This document shows, piece after piece, positions 23,345 to 33,800 of a stretch of 64,000 bases of DNA (positions within the stretch are counted from its first letter, which is position 1; the number at the start of each line of letters is the position of its first letter). This DNA comes from Brachionus rotundiformis. Taxonomy: Eukaryota; Rotifera; Eurotatoria; Ploima; Brachionidae. Below the pieces are notes generated by a model. That model saw only the letters and a program-made list of their open reading frames with translations. It was not told the DNA's origin and did no database searches. The translations under genes and the position numbers were made by a program. Where the stretch lies: the NCBI GenBank assembly GCA_016802295.1, contig JAESIW010000203.1:940279-1004278 (forward strand). Direction: 5' to 3'.

Positions 23345-24478
23345 GTAAAAACCATTTTATGGTTTACGAATTTCAGATGAAATTATTTATTTAAAATTAG
23401 TTCCTTTTTGAGAGCATTTTTAGAGTAATATTCGAATATTTCTTAGCTTTTTTAAAAAAATGTGAAGTAAGCGCTTTTATCAGTAATTTTATTTCTTTTA
23501 AATTAACATAAAAAAATAATCAGTTTAAGTTTAAAGTTTTTTTTATCAAATCTTTAAATTGAAAGTATTTATGTATCAAATATAATAAAATATGTGATGA
23601 AATTTTTATTTTTGTCTTTTTTTAAAATTTGTATCAATCTAATTTGGCCCTTTGGAATTGTTGTTTAGAGTTGATTACATAGTTTCTATGCTAAAACAAT
23701 TAGAATTTAATTAGCTAGGAAATACCACGAATGTGGTATATTTTCCAAAAATAAAGCCCAAACTTGGCTTTTACTATAACCAAAAAATGATAAATGAAAA
23801 ATTGTGGGGTTAACTTAGAAAATAAATTTAATCATTATTTTTAGATAGAAATGACAATTTTTTAGGGTTTAGGTAGAAGTTTGGCCCTAACCCTTAGAGT
23901 AGAAGGGTTTAGGGTTTAAGTTAATTTCATAATTTTTAGATATCCAAATAAACCCGCTTTTTCGAAAGAAAAACATTTTAAAACTGGGTTTCTTATCAGA
24001 GCTTTTTAGTTTTAACCAAAAATAGATAGAATTACACATAATTAACCTAATCTTTTTGTTTCAAAAATAAATAAATAAAAACCATTATTTGATTATAAAT
24101 TTTGGGATTTTTTTCACAGATCTACCACCGCAGATTTTAAGTATGGCTTGGTAATTGTCATTTTGTTTGTAATATTGACCATTTGGTACAAAAAACAGAG
24201 CAAAATGTTTAAAAATTTGAAAAGTTTTTTCTTAAAGACAACCATCAATGTTGCACCATATTGCATTTTCAAACCAAATTTAATTCAAGTTTTTGAAAAA
24301 AGTAGTAAAATATTTTACCATTTATTCGTTGTTATGGTTGTTGAAAAACTGATTTGAAGAATTATTTTAAAGACTTTTTCGCTTAAAATATGCCTTCAAC
24401 TTCCATTGAATTCTTTTGATCATAAATTAGAAACTTAAAACATTTTTAGCATACAAAAAAAATTCAAAAAAGTATTAA
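23345..24478. other. Intergenic, no gene seen
   Basis: AT-rich 3' flank of Runt B. The stretch 23870-23950 repeats GGGTTTAGG-type words (AGGGTTTAGGTAGAAG, AGAAGGGTTTAGGGTTTAAG), a small degenerate tandem. A 69-codon frame at 24148-24357 with a hydrophobic start has no recognised similarity. It shares GTTGCACCATATTGCA with sequence near 4.75 kb, suggesting another dispersed repeat. Confidence 0.4.
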
Positions 24479-24482
24479 TTAA

Positions 24483-25036
24483 CACTAGAAGCACCAACGA
24501 GTCAAAATGACTCTTTTTCGATTTTTGGCCGCTAATATCCAAGTAACCTATTGTTATTAGAGCATAACTTTTTTTTTCAGCATAAAAATAAGAATAACTT
24601 TCTATATTAACTAAATTCAGATAAAAAAAAATTTGTCTTTGTGCAAAATCAAGTATATACTACTAGGAGCACCAATTAAATTTTCAATTAAAATTTTGAA
24701 TTTAGCTACAAAATCAATGTATGAGTCATAAAATATAAATAAAAAGTATACAAATTTTTAAAAAACTGACTCAAACCTTAATACTTGAACGAAAATAAGC
24801 AAATTTAATAAAAGCGAAAATTAAAGTTTTTGTATTTTACATGTAAGACGAAGAATGGGCTCAAAAAGAAATTAATTCAATAAAAGATCAATTTTTTGCT
24901 AGATATTTTTTTTAGCTAATTTTTAATTTTCACTCAATTAAAATTAAGTTTTGAATAGATTTATCCGATTAATAATTTTTTATCCATTAGATTTCATTAA
25001 AACGAGCCAAAATGACTCGTTTTGGTGCTTCTAGTG
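24483..25036. mobile_element. piggyBac-type MITE, 554 bp
   Basis: TTAA flanks both ends (24479-24482, 25037-25040), the diagnostic target of piggyBac transposons. The terminal inverted repeats are CACTAGAAGCACCAACGAGTCA at the left, and at the right the inverted CACTAGAAGCACCAAAACGAGTCA. A further AGGAGCACCAATT copy sits internally at about 24665, a plausible subterminal transposase site. No transposase frame remains, so it is non-autonomous. Located between Runt B and C. Confidence 0.9.
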
Positions 25037-25099
25037 TTAAGTTCCTAATTTTGAATCTTATAATAATGGGAATAATTACTTCTCTTATTGGTATTTAAT

Positions 25100-26000
25100 G
25101 CTTATGCAATACTTTATCTTTCAAAATTCTATCCAATTTGTTTTTGAAAACAAGTCAAAAATTATAGATTCTAACTCTATATTTGTTAATTGGTTCCAAT
25201 CATTAACAAATCTTTTAGTAAAAAAAAATTATAACTCGACAAGCAGTTTTTTATTAGTTGTCTTCTTAATCTTTATCGATTACCTCTTGTATTTTACCCA
25301 TTTTTACTTCCCTGTACCAATTTATCTCGTCAAGTTCATTTATGATCTTGTATTGGATGTATCTCCTTCTAGTGTACAGTGCTGTTAGTTTCAGTCTCTT
25401 AAGCCTCTCCAGAGTTGGTTTTAAGTCACAAGTCATAAGTCAAGTCAATGACTTAAATTTTTTTCTTTCTTCAACTTAGGTTGTGATTTTTTTTGTGAAC
25501 AGTGCCAATTTGTTAACAATTTTGTCTTTTATTTTATTTAATTTCTTAAAAATATTATTTATGCCTTTTTAATTAATAAACATTTTTTTAAAAAATTTAT
25601 CTTCATATATTTTCCTTTTTGAAATATTATTTAAAAAATTGAAATTAAGTCGCCACTATGACTTAAAAAAAAGAAAAAAAGCCAAGACTTTGACTTAAAA
25701 ACAATTCTGACCCTCTCCATATAGTCTAAACCCACTAATACTTCGTGTCGCTCTTCTCTGTACTCTCTAAAGTGTGTCTATATCTTTCTACATGTATGGA
25801 TTCCATACTGAAACAGCATATATTCAAGATGGGGTCGAACAAGACTTCTGTGTATATTTTTAAAATAATAGTGATATCATGGTTGTTGAAGCCATTTAAA
25901 ATTTGTCCTAGAACTCAGTTTACTCTTGACGGCTGACTTATTTGTTTACACCATTTCATATTGGTCTTTATTGTGACTCCCAGATCTTTGTGTCACAAAT
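25100..26000 (-). pseudogene. LINE C-terminal relic, split by a MITE
   Basis: Minus-strand fragments resemble the 20.5-21.5 kb LINE: NTRGNR.RLRRQLIKNCL near 25.22-25.28 kb, and NPYM.KDIDTL.RVQRRATRSI near 25.74-25.80 kb, both from the tail after the RT domain. Many stops and frameshifts. The relic is interrupted by a 300-bp element at 25410-25709. The plus-strand frames here are shadows. Confidence 0.6.
25410..25709. mobile_element. hAT-type MITE inserted in a LINE relic, 300 bp
   Basis: The terminal inverted repeats are CAGAGTTGGTTTTAAGTCA and, inverted from the right end, CAGAATTGTTTTTAAGTCA. The flanks AGCCTCTC (25402-25409) and ACCCTCTC (25710-25717) are an 8-bp duplication with one mismatch. 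LINE sequence reads across once the element is removed. CAG-starting TIRs plus an 8-bp TSD identify hAT. A partial relative begins at 38739. AAGTCA words recur inside both ends. Confidence 0.85.
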
Positions 26001-26488
26001 TTGATCATGCAATAGCTGTCAGTTCACTTTTAAGCAAGTTTAAATCAATTTGAATTTTTTTTTATTCTTAAATAATTTTTTAGTTAGAATTATGAAACTT
26101 CAAAGCAAAAATTACAGCAAATGCTTTGTCGAGGCACTGTAACGAAACAAAAAAAATCACGGACTTAAAAAATAGGATTAGTTACGAAGAGTCAGATTCT
26201 GATTCAAGAATATATGATATCTTAGTTTAAATAAAATAAAATAATATTCCTCTTAAATTCAGTATTTTTTTTTTAGAAGATATATTTGACTTGTTATATA
26301 ATTATATTCCTTTGGAAAGTAAATAATCAAAAAGAAAATTTTTTTCAACTTATTGATTAGATTTAATTTTTAATTTATTAGCTCATTTTTTCTAAAGCTT
26401 ATTTTTAATTATTTCATTTCCAAATTTTCGATAGAATAAAATTCATTTAATTTTAAATTGCTAGTTTAGAAATACTTATGAATAATTC

Positions 26489-26756
26489 AAAGAACACTTT
26501 ACAATCTAAATTTGCTTAGCATGTTAAGCTTGTTTTATAAAATTTTTAAAATCAAATTAAAGGTTAATTCAGATATCTAAAGATAGACTCTTTGAATTGA
26601 GACGATACTCTCAATTGATCACAAACTTTACGATGCCGATTGTATGTGTCTTTTTAGGGACATATTTCCTTAACAGTCCACTTAAGTCTCATTTTATAAC
26701 ATTTTTCATTTAATAAACTTGTCATCTAACTATCTGATGTCTTGAATAATTAATCA
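26489..26756. repeat. Duplicated segment before gap 2
   Basis: This 268-bp segment ends exactly at the run of N and is repeated (264 bp, one small indel plus rare substitutions) immediately after it at 27269-27532. The pattern mirrors gap 1 and suggests unmerged overlapping contig ends. No coding content recognised. Confidence 0.85.
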
Positions 26757-27268
26757 NNNNNNNNNNNNNNNNNNNNNNNNNNNNNNNNNNNNNNNNNNNN
26801 NNNNNNNNNNNNNNNNNNNNNNNNNNNNNNNNNNNNNNNNNNNNNNNNNNNNNNNNNNNNNNNNNNNNNNNNNNNNNNNNNNNNNNNNNNNNNNNNNNNN
26901 NNNNNNNNNNNNNNNNNNNNNNNNNNNNNNNNNNNNNNNNNNNNNNNNNNNNNNNNNNNNNNNNNNNNNNNNNNNNNNNNNNNNNNNNNNNNNNNNNNNN
27001 NNNNNNNNNNNNNNNNNNNNNNNNNNNNNNNNNNNNNNNNNNNNNNNNNNNNNNNNNNNNNNNNNNNNNNNNNNNNNNNNNNNNNNNNNNNNNNNNNNNN
27101 NNNNNNNNNNNNNNNNNNNNNNNNNNNNNNNNNNNNNNNNNNNNNNNNNNNNNNNNNNNNNNNNNNNNNNNNNNNNNNNNNNNNNNNNNNNNNNNNNNNN
27201 NNNNNNNNNNNNNNNNNNNNNNNNNNNNNNNNNNNNNNNNNNNNNNNNNNNNNNNNNNNNNNNNNNNN
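26757..27268. other. Assembly gap (512 N)
   Basis: Undetermined bases, bordered on both sides by copies of the same 264-268-bp sequence. The true sequence may have one copy and no gap. Any frame reported across it is meaningless. Confidence 0.95.
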
Positions 27269-27532
27269 CAAAGAACACTTTACAATCTAAATTTGCATGT
27301 TAAGCTTGTTTTATAAAATTTTTAAAATCAAATTAAAGGTTAATTCAGATATCTAAAGATAGACTCTTTGAATTGAAACGATACTCTCAATTGATCACAA
27401 ACTTTACGATGCCGATTGTATGTGTCTTTTTAGGGACATATTTCCTTAACAGTCCACTTAAGTCTCATTTTATAACATTTTTCATTTAATAAACTTGTCA
27501 TCTAACTATCTGATGTCTTGAATAATTAATCA
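27269..27532. repeat. Duplicated segment after gap 2
   Basis: Near-identical copy of 26489-26756. The main difference is a 4-bp indel (TTAG absent) near its start plus a G/A substitution, consistent with two haplotypes. Confidence 0.85.
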
Positions 27533-27567
27533 ACAAAACTTATTAACTTATTTGGCAGTTTATAAAA

Positions 27568-27700
27568 GTATCCTCACTTCTTTAAAGAAACTTGCCACGT
27601 ACTTGATTCAGTATATAATCAACTCTTTATTATTTATCTCGAATTTTATAGTTAAATAAAGAATTAGTTAAAGCAATCTTTTCATCGTCCCATAATATAT
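27568..27700 (+). repeat. Dispersed repeat, copy 2 (inverted relative to 4.6 kb)
   Basis: Matches the reverse complement of about 4583-4718 with moderate divergence. Here the match stops at ATCGTCCCATAAT, and the coding-like stretch seen next to copy 1 is absent. Confidence 0.55.
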
Positions 27701-27855
27701 TACAAACTGAACTGTTATTAAAGCCAAATAATAAAGATTGTTATAACAAGATAATAAAAAAATAGTTTTAATAATTTTAATAAAAATTATAATTAAAATT
27801 TAATAAGAAAGAAAAAAAGCATCGGGATATTGACTCACTCAGAACAGATATTATA

Positions 27856-28586
27856 TTAATTGGTTTCATTTTTACACAAATTCTTGATCATTTTAAAAGA
27901 GACCTGATGAATAATTTGATTGATATCGTCAATTGTGAGAACTTGATTTATTTTATTATTAAATTCAACAAAATTACGCGTAAATTCATTCAAATCTTGG
28001 ATATATTTTTCATATTTTTCCTTTGGTATGTTAAGTTGATTAAAAACAGATATATCATTCATGCTTGTGGACACTTCCATGTAATCGTCACACTCATTTT
28101 CATCCTCATTCATGCTTTGATGTGCATCATCCACTGAAGTCAAGTCATTCACCATTTTCTCTTTAATTATTTATTTTACTAATTTAATAAATTAAATTTT
28201 GATATAATCCTACTTTTTCTAATTCGTGGCCCGTCTCTGGTTACCTTTAAGAACTTTGAGCAGCACAAAACTGTTTTGGGCTCTGTCTCTACGTGGACCG
28301 TGAGATCGACGCAGTTTCCCCGACCAGATGAGGCCTTGAATCTTAGGTTGCCAAAAAAAGCCATGCCATGATAAAAAATAGCATTATTGTTTTCAACCGA
28401 GCCGAACAAGTCTGGAGCGTTGACCCAGACCTTGGTGCCATCTGCAAAATCTGAGTTTATGTACAACTTAACCTGCTGGTTTATTCGAACATGGTTAATT
28501 GAGGCAGTGAGGTCTGTTATTTGGTCACCATGAATTCGCAGATGTTTTATTGGAATAAATTTTTTCTTGTTATAGATTTTATTCAT
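27856..28586 (-). CDS. Runt-domain protein C, two exons (225 aa)
   Basis: Exons 28586-28214 and 28160-27856 with a 53-bp GT-AG intron; phases close to 226 codons including the stop. The divergent Runt-like domain (about residues 20-125) keeps HVRINQ, NLRFKASSGRGN and LKVTRDGPRIRK. Compared with classical Runt it has Ser before SGRG, Arg where TVDG has Val, and Arg-Lys in place of Pro-Arg after DGPR, so DNA affinity or specificity may differ. The second exon is acidic and then helical (YIQDLNEF...FNNKINQ...IDDINQII). It is convergent with Runt B in the cluster and shares its intron position. Two TGTGGT motifs lie upstream (29107-29112, 29186-29191). No WRPY end. It has an intact ATG, unlike B. 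Confidence 0.85.
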
Positions 28587-28639
28587 TTTTGCTCAAATTT
28601 GAGAAGAGAATTTTGTAGATTTATCTTTTAAATATACAA

Positions 28640-29630
28640 AGATTGTCATAGATGATTTGTTTTTGGTTTTCAGCAAATTTAAAACTTCGACAATCTATTG
28701 ACAAAAAAAAATTTTTTTTGGTGTAAAATTTAAAATAAAATTCTGAATTTTAATAAAAATTTTTCAAAAACTAAATTTAGGCTTTTATTATTTTTTAAAA
28801 AATTTGATTTTTCAACAAACTAGATGAAAAAACTTTGAAGAAAAAGATAAAAATTGAATTCTTTAAACCAAAAATTCAAAAAATGAACTTGAAAAAATTT
28901 TGAATTATCACTGAAGCAAAATATCTAAATTAAAACAAAATGAAAATTACAAACAATAATCGTTATCATCTACAGAGACCGATTCCGATTTTTAAGATAG
29001 ATAATCGCGACTCTATCTCATTTTAAAAAATTGACTTATCTTTGGACTATTTTGACCAAAAAAAGCTTTGTTTAAATATGTTTTTGTATTTAATTTTAAA
29101 AAATTGTGTGGTAAAAAAATTTTTTTGTAAAATAAAAAAAATAATATAGTTTTTTTTTATTAATTGTGTTTTTTTTTAATAAAATTGTGGTATCAAAAAT
29201 GATTTCGCGATGATTTTAAAATAAATGGATACATGTGAGCTTTAAGATAAAAGATAATTTTTCTGTATAAAAATTTATATTTAAATAATTTTTCAAACTA
29301 TATTTTTTATCCAAAAGTAAATTTTTATTTTATTATATATTAAGTCAATCATTTAAGGACACTGTGACTATTTTGTTGCTAAATTTTAATTTTTAAGACT
29401 TTTTTTTTAAGTTTTTAATTATTGATATTTTTGATATAGTTTTTTTCTAATTTTAATTATAATGATACAAAATAAGAATTTTTACAAAGAGATTCAAAGG
29501 ATTTTGGCTTCTTGGGTTTTTGAAAACTTTATTTTAAATTTAAATTCTATCTTATATTTATTTCTTTAAAACATTAATTATATTTATTTTAAAGTAGTTT
29601 TCATCAGAACTGGAATTTAGTAGCCGATTG
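28640..29630. other. Intergenic, upstream of Runt C
   Basis: Very AT-rich with many poly-T and poly-A runs. Apart from two RUNX-type TGTGGT words I see no gene or repeat. Confidence 0.35.
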
Positions 29631-29639
29631 GTAATTCCA

Positions 29640-29800
29640 AACTAAAATGATGTTTCAATCAGACATGGTAAATTAAAAAGTGAAAGACTAGAAATAGATT
29701 AGGAATAAGAGATTTACCAATTTATCAACTAAAAGAGTAGACATGATTGAAGATTGCAAAATCTACAAAGGTCTACAGACAGATTTGGTCAGGTAAGTCA
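29640..29800 (+). pseudogene. LINE C-terminal relic
   Basis: Plus-strand translation with disruptions gives KERVDMIEDCKIYKG, resembling the ...RR.RGDMI..YKI.. stretch in the tail of LINE reverse transcriptases. Short and broken. Confidence 0.4.
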
Positions 29801-29879
29801 ACGAATAATGCAGTGAATTTGAATGAAAAGTAGCTTATAAAGTGTATAAATTAAAAATTATATTTAGATAAAAAAGTTT

Positions 29880-30320
29880 AACAACATCTTCCATTACTAC
29901 AATTAATAATATTGAAATTAATAATGATAAAGTAAGAAGAAAAATCAAAAGCGTTTTGGCTAACCTTGAAATTTAATAATTTTTATCATGATATTGTTTT
30001 TATTAAGTTTCCCTGGTCTCTTAAAAAGCACTTTTGTTTAATTTTTCAACAATATCTTTATTAAGTCGATGATGAGTCTCTGTTTTCATCAAGATTAAGA
30101 GATAAAATGGTATTTAAATCGCTTAAATCTATTGATATAACAATAAAATCAATTGAGGTAAAACAAATAATTTGTTAAATAAAATCAGTTTACATCAATC
30201 TAAATCTTGATAGACTTTTTTGTCTAAAAGCTAGTTTATTTTAACTTTTAGGAGATATCATTGATTTAACTCAAGCTTTATGGTCAAGATAATAAAATTG
30301 TGGTTATTTGACACAAACAT
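29880..30320 (+). repeat. Diverged repeat, inverted partner at 39.2-39.6 kb
   Basis: About 400 bp is homologous to the reverse complement of about 39225-39640. Shared blocks include AATCGCTTAAATC, TTGATATAACAATAAA, and CTTGATAGACTTTTTTGT. Translation in both shows KSLKSIDITIKSIEVK, so it may derive from a retroelement frame, but I cannot assign it. The two copies face each other across THOC5-ACSF3. Confidence 0.65.
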
Positions 30321-30846
30321 ATTTTATTATCCTTTAGAAAAAACTTTAAGTAAAATATTTTGAAAACAAAATATAAAATTTAATAATTAAGAGATTATTA
30401 GAAAATTTAGTTAAAAAGAAAAAGTTTTTTCCCAATTAATTAAGCACTTGTTATAATCAAAAAACAATGCATCAAGAACATGATGCATGGAACCTATTAC
30501 AGTAAAAAAATTATCATTTTGTTCTAATTAGATTTTAAAATAAATTTAACATGATTAATTCTGTTTATTATTTAGTTTCTTCTCAATATTAATTATTATT
30601 TAAAAAAAAAAAATTTGACAGCTAAAAATTCATGCTTTTTAAGACCAATTAAATGAATAAATGAATTTCTTAATGAAAAATTTACCAATTAAGCAAGTAG
30701 ATAATACAATTTTGAATTAATTTAAGAAAAAATTTTTTTGTTTTGATCAAATCAAATTGATAATTTTTTTATTTAATTGAAAAAAAGCCAAAATATCATT
30801 CAAAAAAAAAGTGTATTTAATTATTTTAATTATTAATTGAAATTGA

Positions 30847-33800
30847 TTATTCGTTGTCGAGATTAATTAGCATTCTTTGCAAGAACAAGTCCTTATTAGA
30901 CAAATATGAATAAGGTCTTTTTCGGTCTCGACCCCTTAATTTTTAAAATTGTAACAAAAAAATTATTATTATTAATATAAATATTTACCTGACTGAATTA
31001 GGAAATAATTTGAGGCGATGAAATTCTGAATCATTTAAATAAAACGCCTCGGACTCCAAATAAACATCAAAACATATCATCAAATGATTCACCTGCTTGG
31101 CCAATATGTCATAATTTCTATCTTCGATGCCATGTTTGCCATGTCCACTCAGGCTTCTTTTTAAACTTTTATTTGTATCACCCTCTTCGTCAAACATAAA
31201 ATTATCCTTGAATAAATTTATCTCCCTTTCCATGTCCTTAAAGATTGGGTTTAACTAATTCGGCCAAAATCTAATCTCAAATTACCCTGATTGCTTCATC
31301 ATTTAAAAAGTTGCGCTCATGCTTCCAGTTTATGCTAATAGCGAACAAAGGACTTATCCTTGGATAATCTTGGTGTACTGCTATGTGAGCCTGAAGAGTA
31401 GCTTTTATTTTGAAATAAATTATGCTGACCTAAGTTTAATCTAATTGCTCTGGACTTACCACTCTGGTTTTTTAGATTAAGTTCGTAAAAAATCCACTGA
31501 AACTCGTCTATGCCAAGGCTTTGCAGATGTTTGGCAAAATTTTGGGAAAAAAACTTTTCACAAGTGGTCTCTTTGAATGAAGATACGCTCGATTGGATTC
31601 TAAACCTCAGATTGGTAAACGGCTCGGCATGAGGAACCGTCAGATTTTCTAAAAAATAAAAAAATTTTTTCATTATTTAAAAAATTGTACTAACTTTTAA
31701 ATAAGAAAATAATGGTAAAATTAATAATTTACTTAATGCCATAAGTAAATTTAAACCTTGGAAAGAATTAAAAAAGTAATTTGGAACATAGTACAGTCAA
31801 GTTCGGTTAAAGCGAAAACGCTTATAACGAAAAATCGGTTATAGCGAAAAAAAATTCAATAGATTGTAAAACAACAATCTTTACAATGTTATTTTTTACG
31901 GATATAACGAACTCGGTTATAACGAAAACTCGGTTATAACGAAGTCTTTTTTAAAAATTCTCAGTAGAATTTATTTTTTTATAACGAACTTGACAAAAAA
32001 GTATGAATTTTTTTTGAATCCTAATCTTTATCTGTCAATTAACCATAAGACGGTTAATTTTATCGGAGAAAATTCACACATTTATCTATAAAAATTAAAA
32101 GAAAATGATCCTCAATTAAAAAAAAAAATGAATTCTAGAAGTCAAGCAACGAAACGTTATTAAGTAAAAACTATATCAAGTAAAAACAGACGATGAAGTC
32201 ATCGAATACGTTAAAGCTCAAAAAGCAGGTCCAGAAATAAATGTATGTGACTCTAGCGATGATGATAACGAAGAAACCGAAATTGACTCAAACGAAAATA
32301 AAGAAGACGAACAAGATTTGACAACTCAACAAGCTCTAAAAATGTTAAATCAAATACGAAAGCATCTTTAAAAAATGATGATCCAAATGTTAAGCTTAAT
32401 GGTCAAACAAAAAACAATCAAAGATTATTTTAAAAACTAATTTACTTCCAGTCTATTTTCTTTTTTTTATTTTTATTTTAATAAAAGTTTTAAAAAAAAT
32501 TAATCTTTTTTTATGTTTCGGATATAACGAAGTTCGCTTATAACGAACCATTTTGAGAGTTCCGAAGTAAGTTCGTTATAACCGAACTCGACTGTATGAC
32601 CAAAATGAATGGTTAAGCTTGCTTAAGGGGTCTCATGGACCTGACTAAAAATCAAATTCTGCGTTCATACAAATTATTTAGAACTAAATAAGTCTTTTTT
32701 ATTAAATTTGATAAGATTGACAATTTTATATCCATATCGAAAAAATTAAACTATCTGGTTAATTATTTGTATCTCATTAAAAAAAATTTAAATAAAAATT
32801 AAGATATTTTTTTAAGCTTTCCAAATTGATAATTTCAAAACAGAATTAATCTATTTTTTTACTTCAATTTCTAAGCCCCACAAGAATGCACTAATAATTA
32901 ATATTGGCAATATATTTTGGTTAATTAATGACAAAGGTTCTTACTAAGAGAAGTGACCGCTTCTTGGAGAGTGATTCTGGCCTTGAATCTGGACTTGAGT
33001 CTGGTTATAATCTGCTCGAACATTTTTGTGTCATTCAAGTAGTTTGATTGAACAGAGCTTTGGTCCTCTGAGCTTTCAGGCTTTTCCTCATCAATCAGCA
33101 TACTCTCTTCCATTGTTTCCTCATTCGATTGAGCCTTTGTGGGCACCAGAGATGCAGCAATCATTTCTTGTCGATCCGACTTATTCTCGAAGAAAAGCCC
33201 GCATAGAATTTGGCACCATTTGTATGGAAATCCAATGTTTTTCAAATAAGGTTCAAGTGATTTAATGCTTCATTTAGAGATTAAATTTTAAATTAAAATA
33301 ATAGCCAGTTAATTACCCCAAATTATTTAATAAAAATTTGTTTGTCAAATTGGGCGATTCTATGCCAGTATCATTTTCATACAAATTTTTAAATATTGTC
33401 TCAGTTCTGAAAATAAATGTTTTTTATTTTTATATTCTTTTTAATTTAATTTAATAATTTTACCTCTCAGAGATAGATATATCTTTTAAAAGCCGCATTT
33501 CTGTCTTAACTGTCACAATTTTTAGAATGTTCAAGAAAAAAAATTCAATGGCAAACTGTCCAAAACCACGCACACTAAATGTCACTTTACAGCTCAATGG
33601 AAATTGATTAAAAAGTTTCTCGCGGTTGTTGGATTTTTTATTCTTAGACTTTGATTTGGACTTTTTCTTTTTGTAGGTCTCATTTTCCCCTTCGTTGTCC
33701 AGGTCCGAGTCTGAGTCATCTTCATCTTAAAATATTTGATTTAAAAATTCTATCTAATTATTCCAATAGTTAAAAAAATTAATTTTAATTTTAATATTTT

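Noticed and set aside
26750..27278. Two overlapping open frames across gap 2
   Set aside because: Artefacts of the run of N.
31649..32944. Coding exon of THOC5 within the pogo-type element
   Set aside because: The open stretch there is on the opposite strand and matches a transposase tail; THOC5 phases close without it.
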